Below, in pieces: positions 28,655 through 42,500 of a stretch of 64,000 nucleotides of DNA. Position numbers and translations under genes: made by a program. The first letter of the stretch is position 1; every line of letters starts with the position of its first letter. Origin of the DNA: Acanthopleura granulata. Taxonomy: Eukaryota; Mollusca; Polyplacophora; Chitonida; Chitonidae. Location of the stretch: the NCBI GenBank assembly GCA_016165875.1, contig JABBOT010000004.1, positions 21,544,007 through 21,608,006 on the forward strand, given 5' to 3'. Below the pieces are notes generated by a model, which had not been told where the DNA came from, made no database searches, and saw only the letters and a program-made list of their open reading frames with translations.

Positions 28655-29300
28655 GCTGTGTAGGTGTGGTATAAATTTGGTGAACTTGGGACAAACTGTT
28701 CAAGAGATAGAGCGTTTACAAGCCTTTTATAATATTTAACTTACATGAGATCAATGACCTTGATGGAAAGGTCAAGGTCACTGAAAATCAATAGGATTCT
28801 TCTTCAAGCCAAGGTTCATGTATGGTGTAAGTTAGGTGAGCTTGGGCTAAATCCTTCCAGGTTACAAGCTTTTTATAAAATTTAGCTTAAATATCCCCAA
28901 TAACCTTGAAGAAGAAGGTCAAGTTCGCTGAAAATCAACAGCAATCTTCCTCATGACGAAGTGTAAGTGTGGTGTAAGTTTCGTGAACTTGGGCTACACT
29001 GTTCTACAGTTACAAGCATTTACAAGAATTTAGCTCAAATGACCCCAATGATCTTAAAGAAAAAGGTCAAGGTTGTTGAAAATCAATAGGGTTTGTACTC
29101 ATGCCAATGTGTAAGTGTTTTGCAAGTTTGGTGAACTTGGGCTGAACAGTTTTAGTGATAGTGCATTTATAAGCCTTGATAAGGACCCCAAGGACCTTGA
29201 AGAAAAAGGTAAAGATCGCTGAAAATTGATAGGGTTCTTCCTCATGCCAATGCATAAGTGTGGTATAAGTTTGAACATCAGATAAACCCTTGTAGACATA
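28655..29300. repeat. ~147-bp tandem repeat, about four diverged copies
   Basis: Recurring landmarks in order are GTGAACTTGGGC, TACAAGC, a GACCTTGA-rich block, AAGGTCAAG, GCTGAAAATCAATAGG and CTCATGCCAA. The GAAAATCAA landmark falls near 28781, 28931, 29078 and 29220, giving spacings of about 150, 147 and 142 bp. The first copy contains TGACCTTGA (28755-28763) and TCAAGGTCA (28772-28780) as a perfect 9-bp inverted pair. A GATGGATGGATGG run and a CGGCGCACGCGC patch close the block near 29335-29352. Confidence 0.8.
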
Positions 29301-29886
29301 AAGCATTTATGAGGAAAATGCATAAAAAACAGATGGATGGATGGACGGCGCACGCGCTACAACAATGCCTCTTGACCAAAATTGGCAGAGGGGTAAAAAA
29401 TCTAAACATCATCTGAGCCATACACTTCAGGATCACTTGTATCTAGACTTACAGCAAGACTTGCTGGTGAAGCCATTCCCTACAACTTTCCAACACCTAC
29501 CTCACTTAATTAGTCATTTAATACTCACCACGAACATCTTTCACAAAGGTGGTCACACAAAAAAAGAAAAGCATGACTGACTTTGATAACAATATGATTT
29601 TATTTTTGGAAAGAGATCAGATATCCAATTTCAAAGGCCTGCAGAGCTATTAACAATTTTCTCTGAATCTATGAGTGGTGAGTGAATCATATTATTAATG
29701 TTATTTCAATCACTCAAATAAAACAGAACTGGACAAACCTTCTTTTTTTCATCATTTAGGTTGTTTTGTTGTTCAAACATTGTCTGCAGCAGGTATATTT
29801 AAAAACTATTATTTCATCTGAAAATTAGCACTGAAATGAATGTTAATTAACAGTCCAATTGGCTTTCACCAAACACAACACTTCTG

Positions 29887-30580
29887 TTACGATTTGCCAC
29901 TTGAAAGACCAGCCTGCAGACTTTTTAGGTATGCTTCATGGATACTTGAAACAAAGTTTGTGTCAGTCTGAAAAGATAAAAAGTTGTCACATGATCAGTT
30001 CTGTACAGAGTCAAATATTTAAAATAATCTTCAATATTCTTTGAAATTTAAAGCACTGGATGGCAAAACATTTTATCTCTTTAACAGAAATTACTTTAGC
30101 TGTAAGAGAAAGGTATGGGTTTCAACTGGTAAAGTGGATCATGTATGTAATCATTATCACTATGAATGTAAAGAGGCTTATCTCAATGACTCAAGATAAC
30201 TGAGACAGTGAAACAAACTGGATGACGTCAATTCTGTAAATTTTGCCAAACTGAGTGCAGAACATTGCGAAGACCAGAGGCAAAATCAACACCAATAATG
30301 TAGTTCATATAGACTTTTGTAAAAGAACACTTATTTCCCAAATCATAAAAGGCTGAATATTACCCTTCTTGATCATATCCATACAGCTGTCCAACAATGG
30401 AACCTGTTCAGCCAATGACAAATTGAGAGATAAATAGTATTATAGTATTAAACCCACTCACCTGTAGTAGATAAATTAGAGCCTGTTTCAGTTGTTCTTT
30501 AGTTAATGGTGCAATCTTAGGGTCTAAGCTAGGCTTCACATCGGATACCAGATTCCCTGGCTGTAAAAGTAATGCATCCC
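29887..30580 (-). CDS. DCP1: DCP1 last two exons: C-terminal trimerisation domain
   Basis: Exon 30580-30462 encodes DALLLQPGNL, then PLTKEQLKQALIYLLQ; exon 29967-29887 encodes TDTNFVSSIHEAYLKSLQAG and ends GKS-stop. The heptad-like hydrophobics and the split between the two helices match the metazoan DCP1 trimerisation domain, through which three DCP1 chains assemble. A minus-strand AATAAA at 29604-29599 is a plausible poly(A) signal. Confidence 0.93.
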
Positions 30581-33500
30581 CTGAAACAACAATGCCATCA
30601 CTTCCTAAATCATATTATTTATTTATTTGATTGATGTTGATTGAATATTTCACCTTTAAGACGGCAACCAGCATTGTGATGAAAGGAAAGTGGGTAGAGT
30701 CCAGCGGAAACCCATGACCATCCGCAGGTTGCTGGCAGAGAGGAAGCCAGCATGAGCTCCGCTCGAACTCACAGTGACAACATTGGTGGGAGGTTTCTGT
30801 GTTATTACGATGCATTGGTGCTCTAACCAACTTGGCCACGGAGGTCCCCCTTAACCATATTTGTCATTTATGAAAAGTGTTACCAGCAAATTCAACAGCA
30901 TCTTTTGTTGGAATAAAAAAATAGCTCCATTAAAACAGTGCAACATGTGAAGATTGTGCACATAATGTCAGCAAAGCCTTAAAGAGCTACTTTGGTGTCA
31001 AAACATCTGTGTCTTAAAAGCAATGTGAATTTATTAAGACTGGGATAGTCTGAATTGCTTTCCTAAATTGTGAAAATACTGCAGTGACTTACAACTGATA
31101 TTGTATGTTTTGTCAGAGTATAAGGAAACAAAATATTTCTGTCGTTTCTACTTTGCCTGGTGTGACGTCGGCCACAAACACATGACACCATCAATCGCTG
31201 ACGTGTATACATATATGACACTGCCCTTTCAACCGTCCTTGATGTCATCCCAGCATAAATGACATACTCAACATCACATTTGCCTGATTCGATGTCATAC
31301 AGGGAATATTATCATGTCACATCAGGTATATTTTATAGACACAGCCGAAGATTTTGTTTTTCAAGGAATCTTCAGTTATATGGGTTAAATAGTGTTATTC
31401 ATCAAAATCCTTTTGAAACATAGTATTAGGTTTACTCTGTAGGATTTCTTTCATATCATTGTAATATTTCGCCACAATTTGTATTCTGACCAGAGTGGCA
31501 CTTTAATCTAATTCCACAGTTTCTGAACCTCTGAGACATTTTTCGGTCACCTCTTCAATGTATGCAAATACACCTTGCCCTGCTCAGGATATATGCCATT
31601 GAAATGAGTTAGACATTTTGGTCACTGTTTCAGCATTTACAAATGTACCTTGTCCTCTACCAGATGGATGTCAATGAAAGAAGTGAGACATTTCAGTGTA
31701 TACAAATGTACCTTGTCCTCTACCAGATGGATGTCAATGAAAGAAGTGAGACATTTCAGTGTATACAAATGTACCTTGTCCTGTACCTGATGGATGCCAA
31801 TGAAAGCAGTGAAACACTTCAGTATATACAAGTATACTGTGTCCTCTACCAGATCGTTGCCAATTAAAGCCTTGAGACATTTCAATGCATACAAATGTAC
31901 CTTGTCCTGTACCAGACGGATGCCAATGAAAGCAGTGAGACATTTCAGTGCATACAAGTGTACCTTGTCCTCTATCAGATGGATGCCAATGAAAGCCGCG
32001 AGACATTTCAGTGTATACAAATGTACCTTGTCCTGTACCAGACGAATCCCAAAGAAAGCAGTGAGACATTTCAGTGTATACAAATGTATCTTGTCCTGTA
32101 CCTGATGGATGCCAATGAAAGCCGTGAGACATTTCAGTGTACACAAATGTACCTTGTCCTCTACCAGATGGATGCCAATGAAAGAAGTGAGACATTTCAG
32201 TGTATACAAATGTACCTTGTCCTCTACCAGATGGATGCCAATGAAAGCTGCGAGACATTTCAGTGTATACAAATGTACCTTGTCATGTACCTGATGGATG
32301 CCAATGAAAGCAGTGAGACATTTCAGTGTATACAAGTGTACGGTCCTCTACCAGATCATTGCCAATTAAAGCCTTGAGACATTTCAATGCATACAAATGT
32401 ACCTTGTCTTGTACCAGATGGATACCAATGAAAACAGTGAGACATTTCAGTGCATACAAATGTACCTTGTCCTGTACTAGATGAATGCCAATGAAAGCCA
32501 CAAGACATTTCAGCGTATACAAGTATACCTTGTCCTGCACCAGTTATGTGAGAGACTGGTGGTGATCCTCTAGCTGAAGCAGTAAACACCATTGGTGAAA
32601 GCAGCACATCTGTGCTGAAAGATGGCGTGGGTAGTGTGATGGCTAGAGGAGGATTATGCTGAAAAAAGGGACAGAGAGGACAATAATTATCACTTCTTTG
32701 TTTTTGCAAAAACATATATTTAAATATGTTCATGCAAATTGATATTTTCATTCTGAGACTCTCGCACAGCCATAAACCCCCATTCACAAGTGTGAGTAGG
32801 ACAGTGCATGGATAGATTATTGCTTTGTTGGTTTTCTCAACATTGCTTTTAATAGTGCAAGTATTTCTGTGACGCCACAACTGTGTGTGCTTATAGTAAG
32901 TCCAGGTCACTTTCACCGTATTCTCATTTTCAATCTCCAAAACAGCACATACAGTCCTTCCATCCCAGTAAACGGGAGTATATACAAAGCTGGTCACACT
33001 GAAGTTTTACACCTGACCTGACACAGGACTGAACCTTGGTCTCCAAATTTGTGAAGCAGATGCTCTGAACACACCGTGGAATGTACTTGATTGTTAAGAC
33101 TTATATTAGCAGGGATTAACTTGAGTACATGTACATATGTATCTACACATACATGTAACTACATATGATGTTAACTGTGAATATTCCACAGGTCAGATAG
33201 GATGTCACACCTGAATACACCCAAACCCAAAAAGACACATAAAAATCTGCAACGGCTTTCCTTTGACGAAATTCTGCGAAACCTTTTCTCCTCACGACTG
33301 TCAGAACCAGAAATCTGCCTGGATTCCCATAAAAACAAAAATTAAAGTCTTGGAGATACCCTTTTGTGGTACTAGACTGACTTGACTAGTGAACTTTGAT
33401 TCAAAGCAAAACTTAAAGAATCCATTTAGAATGTTAAAAAAAAATTACCCTCATTAGTTGTCAGGGTTTTCATTGAAACCTTTTGTCTATGGCTGAAAAA

Positions 33501-36500
33501 AAAAAACAAAAAAAGGCAAAACTCTTTAGTAACTAATGAATTTCTTACTCATGCTATTTTCGTAAGTTAATATAATATCCAGAAGTAATTACCTTCTCTG
33601 AAATTAATGTGCTTGTTTCAAACTCTGCTGGGGTTAAAAGAGTGCTAGATGACAAATCCAGCAAGCCTGCTTCTGACCCAGTTGTCTTTTGTGCTGAGCA
33701 AATTGTAGCAATTCTATCCTCTAGACCTTTGGCTGAGCTTTTATCTGGGATATAACTCTGGCCAGTCTGTCCTGCTGACAATAATGAAAATGACGGCGAT
33801 GAATATGCAGCAGGAGAAGATAACATATTGACAACTTCAGGACTTTTCTTGCCACCAGCACTAGCAATAACACCGCCACCAGCACCAAGAGAAGGTTTGA
33901 TTATGTTGAAAGACATTGTCTGGGCAGTTGGCACACTGGTATCAGGGGCCACCATCAACAATTCTGGATTCGGGTTAAAGGGTAGTCCGGCCTGGGGTTT
34001 GCTTGACAACATGTCCCCTCCGGGCCCTGGAGGCGGTCGAGGACTTAGATCTCCAGGTTGTGGGAGCTGCTGCTGCTGCTGATGCGGCTGCTGTTCCACG
34101 GTTTCAAGGCGCGGTCCTGTTGACATCAGCTGTTGGAGAATAGGGTGAAGCAGACCTGAACCAGCAGACGATGAGGCTGGATGTGATAACTCAGCCTCAG
34201 ATGAGTGACTCGATTCACATAGTGAGATTGATCTGAAAATTAAAATACAATAATAATTCATCATTAGGAATAATTATTCAACAACATTATGAATAATAGT
34301 TCTTAATTAATAACAATTATTTTTTAACAGTAATATTTTAAAATTAAGAATACGTATAATAATTCTTTATTTCAGGCATAAAGATCCATAGAGACAAAAA
34401 ATCATAAGAAATGTCTACTGAGCTAGTACCAGGCTTTTTACAAAGAATATGCTAATCCCCAAAGCAACAGATGATAGTCCTATCTTGCAAACAAGACTGA
34501 CTTAAACTGTACATCTGTTGTTATTATTTTAAACAACAATACATTCTGACAAAGAAAGGAAAATTGAGTCATTTTATGTTTTATTTTTTGACTGAATTGA
34601 TAGTAAAATGTGAATTATTTTATTTATTTATTTGATTGGTGTTTTACGCCGTACTCAAAAATATTTCACTTGTATGACAGCAGTCAGCGTTATGGTGGGA
34701 GGAAACTGGGCAGAGCCCGGCGGAAATTCACGACCATTCGCAGGTTGTTGGCAGACCTTCCCATGAAGCCAGTTTGGGCTGGCCTTGAACTCACACCGCA
34801 CTCGACCGCTTTGGTGGGAAGCTTCAGGTCACTGTGCTGCAATAGCGTGCTAACCGACAGAGCCACTGACGCCCCAGTGTGAATTATTATGTACCCTTTC
34901 AAATACACTACATATATGGTGCACTGAAAATATGGAAGAACAGTATTCAGGAACATTTGCTACTGAAATGTTTGGAACATTACACTTACTGAAAAACCAA
35001 AATTAAATGTACATTTATTTACTTTATTTATATACTTTATGCAGTCAGTACAGGAGGAATTAAATTTTCTGTTATACACAGGTGAATAATTTTGTCACCA
35101 CACCCAATAATGCGAAAGAGATAAATAGCGAATGAGTGATAGGAGACCTTGATGTCAAGGGTGAATGCTTTTCCTAGAACTTTCAAACGAATACAAAGAG
35201 AGTACAATATAATGGCACAGCCTACTATGTGACATGTTATTCAACTGTAAGGGTAGAAATGTCTTCCTTTCCTTTGGTACTATCTTGAGAGGCTCACTAT
35301 GATTGGTTATCATGCATGTCTGCTGTAGCACGTAACAAATGCCTCATAAAACCTCACCACCACATGTGCACTGTGGTCTCTTTTTTTTTTTCTCTCAACT
35401 GCCACTGAAGCCTTGATGATAACCAGAGCTTAAGGTGGCTACTTAAATGTTCAGCCACATATACACGATCAGGTTTTATCATCACTGTCAGACTCAGACT
35501 ATCAAGGAAGTGCATACATCTAGTTAGACTGTATTAGAGTGGAGCATTTTCTAGATCACTAGTTACACCTGCAGTATATCAAAAAAAAAACAACAAAAAA
35601 CAACTACATGTACGTGATGAAAAAACAATGCAACACTAAGTAAATAAATGCTGATTTTTAATTTATATTAACAATACAACATTCCACATTTCAATTTGTC
35701 AGTGATGGCTATTAGAATTCATCCGGACAAAAATGATTTCGGTGGAGGTGTAGTGCCCTTCACAGTAGCAATCTTCTATGGATGAAGTGTGAGATACAAG
35801 TCCTATAGCTTTCAAAATTAATGCCTCTCTGGTGTTATGGTAATCCTTTGATTTTTCACTCTTTCACCCTTGTTTAGGTAGGTATTGATGTGATTTAAAT
35901 CCCATTATAGCCTATTCTGACCCCCCCCCCCACCCAATACATATACACAAAGCCAACAACAACATAGAGCTTTTTTTTTTTTAAGAAATGTACTGAATTA
36001 AGTATGCAGTGTGAACCTGTGTGCTGATGGCCTTTCTTTACTGGGTGCCTCTCCTCCCAACTGGTCCATCGCCCCTGGTGCAGACCTCTGCTTGGTGATG
36101 CTGGCATTCCTGAACAAGGCCTCTAGGCTAATGGCATGGATAGGAGTTGTACCACCAGCTGTTTCTTGGGAGCTGTCACTCACGGCTCCACCACTTGCTT
36201 CTGAACAGACAGTTAACAGGATACTTGTACATGTGTTTGTTTACTTTAATCACAGACCAGGAGATCAACAATGGTGGACTACCTTGCTCAGCAACAAAGG
36301 AAACAATTAAGCAAAAAACTGATGACACTTAGATGTCCATCAGCAAAGACAGAACATTGCAGCAGGAAAAAGTACTGATTTTAAGAGAAACATTCCAATT
36401 TTATCAGTGGTTAATTAAATTAAAAAAATTATATTTTGATTGTGCTAAACTATTCGTCAAAATACTTTTACAAGGAAAACTGGAATAAATCTTTCAAGAA

Positions 36501-39500
36501 ACATAAACATTTCTAAGAAACAATGAGAATATGGACCATAACAGACACAACAGCTAACATCAGCAGTGTATCAATAATCTGCATCCTCAGCTAGGATTGA
36601 AATGTCATTGAACTTTCATTATTTATTGTCTTGCATCTCTTATTGGTAAATTTAATCACTGATTTGGTATTGAATACCTGATTCAAAATTCTGACTTGGG
36701 GACAGTTTCAATGGCATAGGTCGAATAAGCTGTGTTGTCTTGGTTGCTGAAGCATTAGGATTGTCAATCATTGGTTTAGGCTCTGCTTTTCGTCCAGTGG
36801 TTGTACCGCCTTTTGACTGCAATAAATATGGAGTCGAGTTTAACAATGTTTGAACTGAGTCTTCTTGTTTCTGTTGTACATGGAGGTCGCTAGTACAGAA
36901 ATAGTGTGCAGAAGAAAAACCATTTAAAATTAATTCATTACCAGTTTATGAGTATATCGTTGGCTGTTCAGTAGTTGTCTGGTTGATTGCTTAATGCCTA
37001 TTGTCACCACAAAGCTGAAGCACTGATGAAAGCAACAGGTATTCTCAATTACTCGAGAATACAAGAGCTCTTCAAGAATGCATTAGCTTCAGTGCCACAA
37101 CAGCCATTGAAGCCGGCCCATATGTGGCAAATGCAAACCAAGCTACCTGCACATGTAGTACTGCATATGGAACATTGTTTCCAGAAAGTAAAATTTCATG
37201 GCAAACATTTTTTTACTCTTCTGATTATCTAATGAAAGCATACAAAGATTATAAATACTACAAAAAATCCATTTGTCTTTTTCGGCAACTCCTTTAATAA
37301 TAACTTCCATCAAGTACAGGATCCTAAACTTAAACAACACTATAACAACAACTGTTCACCTACTTTGACATATTCATGTTGTGCCTTGGACAACATCTGA
37401 ATAATGTCCACTTGTTGGGCCTCAGTAGGTCCCATGGTTTCAGAGGGTCTCTCTGCCATACTATCACTCTCTGAGGCTCTTCTCTGGCGCATGGAGCTCT
37501 GAGTTTTGGCATTGTGATGTTCAATGGCGAGCTGGACTAAACTGAAAGGTTGAAATTGAAACACTCTGTGAATTGGAATCTTAAAGCTCTCACTAAGTAA
37601 CAATCTCAACCAAGGTTTAATAAGAAACCTGAACAAAGGTGGGATTTTTCGTCATTCCCTATCCTATCTAGGAAAGTCAGAATCTGTGACATATTACAAC
37701 AATTTAACAGATTACATCAATGTGAAAACAAAACATAAATGTGGCAGATATAAATAATCATGTATAATTTCATGACACCTATACACCCTGTTGTATGAAC
37801 TGTAAGAGGAAAAGGTGATTAGTAGATAAAATTTGCACCAGGTTTTATGTGAGATTAAAGGAAAATCATTCACATAAAATTCAACAGAAAGATGATTACA
37901 GTTGGTGAAAAATTCCAGGTGATTTACTGTGAATGTAACATCAATGTCACCCTTAACATCGGTGCCACACATACATGTAACACCAATGTCACCCTCAACA
38001 TCAGTGCCACACATACATGTAACATCAATGTCACCCTCAACATCAGTGCCACACATGTATGTAAAATCAATATCACCCTTAACATCAGTGCCACACATAC
38101 ATGTAACATCGATGTCACCCTTAACATCAGTGCCACACATACACATAACATTAATGTTGCCCTTAACATCAGTACCACACATACACATAACATCAATGTT
38201 GCCCTTAACATACACATAACATCGATGTCACCCTTAACATCAGTGTCACACATACACACAACATCAACGTCGCCCTTAACATCAGTGCCACACATACACA
38301 CAACATCAATGTCGCCCTTAACATCAGTGCCATTGATGTCACCCTTAACATCAGTGCCACACATACACATAACATTAATGTCACCCTTAACATCAGTGTC
38401 ACACATACACATAACATCAATGTTGCCCTTAGCATACACATAACATCGATGTCACCCTTAACATCAGTGTCACACATACGCATAACATTAATGTCACCCT
38501 TCGAACCACTATAGGAGTTCTCCGGAATGTTGATATGCAGACTGAGATCTACCCTGATCATTCTTTCTACGAATGCAAATGTGTTTTATGGAATACTCCA
38601 GATATGTATGTTCATTTAGCTGCCCAATGCAACACATGTGAGTGTATCTAACTATATACGTTTTATATCCACCAGGAGTATAGTAAAATAACAACTGCAG
38701 TCTAGCAGAGATTATGCAACAGTTACATTGTCAGTGAAGGGGGTACACAGGTTGACTAACCTGATTCTACCACACTGGCCAGGCACATCTCATTGTTTTA
38801 CATTCACACTCTGCCAAACCCAAACTACACATATCTTTTTTTTTAACCCTTCAGAGTTTAGGACACACCAAAAGCACATTTTCTTTTTGTTTCCGCAGCT
38901 TGCTTTAAATGTGTCTGCTAACAATGACAGATGCAATCATGATAAAAATGCCACCATTCATACATCTGTTTCTGCAATGTAGCATTCTCAGTCACAGGTC
39001 AAAAAAAAAAGAAAAAAAAAAAAAAAAAAATTAAGAGCATTTTGGTCAAACATTAGCAGCTCCTACTTAGTGTTCTAAACAGACCATATTCTATATTCTT
39101 CAACCAGATAGCACAGAGGCTCAAAGAGAAAATGAATATACAAGTAATTGTATACATACACACATATATATGTATACATATATATATATATATATATATA
39201 TATGTCAACATTACAGAGAGAAATCAAGTATACGAAAGGGATGAGGGAAAGATGTAAAGGACACTTATGTTATGTATTCAGAAAGTCAAACAAACATCAA
39301 TTATATATGCATGTAGACAAGCCTCTTCATTCTATCTTGTTAAAAATATCCATTTGATTGAACATATATGCATACTGGGCCAGGGATATTTTACAAAACG
39401 GTTTACATATGTACATATGTAATGCTATGTTATGGACAGTCAGGCAAAGAGAGTAGAAACTGGAAGGCTAAATAGGAGAGAAAGGATGATATGCTTACCA

Positions 39501-42500
39501 ATTCATGAGCTGACCTATCCTGGCACATTCATCTTTGTCATAAAACCATATTCCAAAAATTGCTGAAATTGAAGAGTGACAACCCTTATTAGCATGACAT
39601 GCAATATAACCTATACAGATACTCACATGTATTCAGGATTGAAAAATTGCTGAGTGAGTGGTAGACTAACACGAGCCAGGCTCCTACATCAGCAGCCATG
39701 GATCATGTATGAAGTAAACCAAATATAGCCTGGTCCATGTACCAGACATCAAAGACATGTCCATGGATAGAAAAAGCTGATTTCCCCCAGGTGCAACATG
39801 GCCTTGCATGGAAAGGCAAGAGGTTTACATCAGTCCACAGATACATGTAGAGTTCGTAATAGCAGGGCACAAAATACCTGGGCTCTAGTTCTGTGACAGT
39901 AGCAATGTGCCTTAAAATATAGCTTCACTGTATGTAGAGGAGGCGCTGTTCCTTTCCCGCCTGTGGGTTCCATTTCTCCCTGTCTATGTGCAGCGGGGAG
40001 TACTACATTGTTACAAACAATGTTTAGGTTAAGATGGGCCAGAGTATTTTTAGCAGGTTTCTGGGTTAATAATCTCCTCCTATATGAAGCTAGGGCTGCT
40101 GGATGACTCCGCATCTGTCAGGTCTTGCTCCATGCAGAGCAACACATGGCAAACATTCATTTCTTCAGGCCTTCAGGTGCAGGATAATGCAGCACAGTCA
40201 ACAGATTAAACCTAGCATTATTCCTTCTCCAACAACTGGTTGTGGCAATACCTGGAAATTATCCGTCATGATGCAGTGATGAAAGGAATATGTTCTTTTG
40301 GAAACTCTGTAAAAGCCACACACAGTATTGGTGCTAAACAATGCAGCACTTTGTACATCTACCTATGCACAGACTAACAGCACACAAGTTCAACGGGATA
40401 AAGGTTGCTGACAGCTTTGGGAATATGAGATTACAAGTAAATGTGCAAAATAACAGCCTGGCATTTAAACTACACTGTAACTTCTATGGGAGAACAGTAA
40501 TATCATTTGGGATCTCTTATTTTTCAAATGTACTCATTCAAATGCATTAATTGCCACATCATATATTATATGTGGAATTTGTGCTTTTCTTAAAAAGTTT
40601 GCATTATTTATTTTAATGCCTTCCAAGATCAATTTACTTACATGACAGCAAATACAGCTAAAGTGATTAAGCAAGGGACAAATGAACACCAGTGCAATAC
40701 ATGTACACCTAAACAGAAATCTACACAAGCACCATACACAACCCAGGCCATCCTTAAAAAATTCTTTGTTGCAAGTAAAACAACCCTATCACAAAAAAAT
40801 AGGGTAAGTTGGTAGGGAACTATTTTTTTTTTATTCTTGCTAATGAAATAGGTAAGGATTTTAAAGAATTTAACATGGATAGAAAAACAAAAATAGAAAT
40901 TTCATCTAAAGCCCAATAAAAACTTTTGAATAGATCTCTTTTTTGGAGGGTCAGTAGAGTCACTCAAAAACATATATTTTTAATTATGGCCCCATACACT
41001 ACTTTATACATTCTTTACGAAGGTGTCCTTTCAAATAACAAACAAAACATAAAGCCTCAAATGACAAACAGTACAAGACTTCGGTCAACATTACCTTTTC
41101 GCATCGCATATGCTTTCACATACCTTTTGTATTTCTGTACAATAAGAAAGGGTCTTGCAGCTGGAATTCTAGGTCTTTAATTATGGGTTCTATCAAGTTG
41201 TTGAGACCTAGCCTGTTCAGAATCATGAAACCATTGATTGGGGAAGCCGATCTACAAGGGGACAAATTTTTAATTATTAATAATTTTTTTTCACATTTCA
41301 TGCCATGTTCACAACAAGTTAATCTTTAAAAAGGTGATGAATTTCACTTGTTGGGAAAGAAAATTACAAACACTGAACAATGTAAAATAAATAAATAAAA
41401 AAAATGTAGTAAAGCACAGTGGATTCTGAAAACTAACGGTGTGCTGTCTATGGTGATTTTATGTTTTTGTTTGTTCAAAACTTTAAACAACAATTTCCCA
41501 AAATAAAAATCAACCCATACCAACATCTGTAAAGATGTAAAATACCTTCATACATCATTTACATAAACATAAATACAAGGAATATCACCAAGAACAAAAT
41601 CAGTACACATAGATACGGTTATCAAAGTAAACTGAGTTAATACTTATTGTGAAGTTTATTAAAATTGAAAGTACATGATATTAATATACTGCTAACGAAC
41701 TGTAATACTAAAACATTTTGATGATTAAAAGTGATCATGTATTCAACCTTCTATTCATGCAGGTAAAACAACTTTTATCAAATGACACACAATGAGTCCT
41801 TTATGGCATTTTCTAACTTACACATTGTTCTGATCGTTGACACATTATTTCCCTGTGTTCTTGTCAACAGTAAAGATATATACATACATGTATGTGCATC
41901 TGTGTTCATGTACATCATTAATAATGGTTTTATATAGTATTTCTTCGCTTCAACATAAATGGGATCTGTGGAAAGACACAGTTGTACTAGTCTTCAGGCT
42001 GCGGACTATAACATATTCATTAAGAAGCATTAGGCAATAAAATGCTGGTGCTTGATCCAATTTGCCCATTAACACTGAATGCCAAATAAATGCACTGGCA
42101 CAATTCTACAGTGAACTCTGTATCACTGCAACAGGGAATTGGGTGTGAGTTTTAATTTTCTAGTGCTCACAGTATGCACATATATTGGCCATATTTCCAG
42201 ATGTTTCAAAAGAGCTTTGCCACATCTAACAAAAAACCTCACCATTCAAATTTCCAGTCTTGAGCGTACAGTGATACTGTGGTGTAACATAACTTCATAA
42301 CTGCTATACACTGCATAGTATGACAATAAACCAATTGCAAAATAGTCAATCAAACCTCTTGGTCATCTATATGTATATCAGTAACGTGGGCAGAAGTCTG
42401 CCTTAAGATTGGTGGCTTTTTAACACTTACGAAGTTTAAACAATCACTTTGATTTGATGTAACTCTTGAGCCTTTCTCCTGCAAGTATTAATGTGGACAG

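Larger units (their letters stand above)
20412..29886. other. 9.5-kb interval between convergent SLC35E3 and DCP1
   Basis: It must contain both 3' UTRs. A candidate AATAAA for DCP1 lies on the minus strand at 29604-29599, about 285 nt past the stop. For SLC35E3 an AATAAA occurs only near 23396, so the 3' UTR end is unclear. The rest holds SINE-like pieces near 23.8, 24.8 and 28.3 kb, a 40-bp higher-order tandem repeat (25401-26265), a (TGTA)/(TA) tract near 27400 and a ~147-bp tandem repeat (28655-29300). I see no gene. Confidence 0.55.

Noticed and set aside
31637..32540. Long open frames on both strands (up to 232 codons) in the 63-bp array as repeat-protein genes
   Set aside because: They follow from a unit length divisible by three. 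All frames have methionines only within units, have no independent start context and differ between strands. Only the read-through of the DCP1 exon is considered further.
33828..34082. Plus-strand 84-codon open frame
   Set aside because: Antisense shadow of the large DCP1 tail exon; its Cys and Gly runs come from the Gln and Pro codons on the other strand.
37892..38561. Open frames of 118-183 codons in the 42-bp array
   Set aside because: Same cause. They are intronic in DCP1, with no splice sites that match the gene's phases and no flanking coding signal.
39148..39357. Open frame starting MYTYTHIYVYIYIYIY
   Set aside because: Translation of a (TA)n microsatellite.
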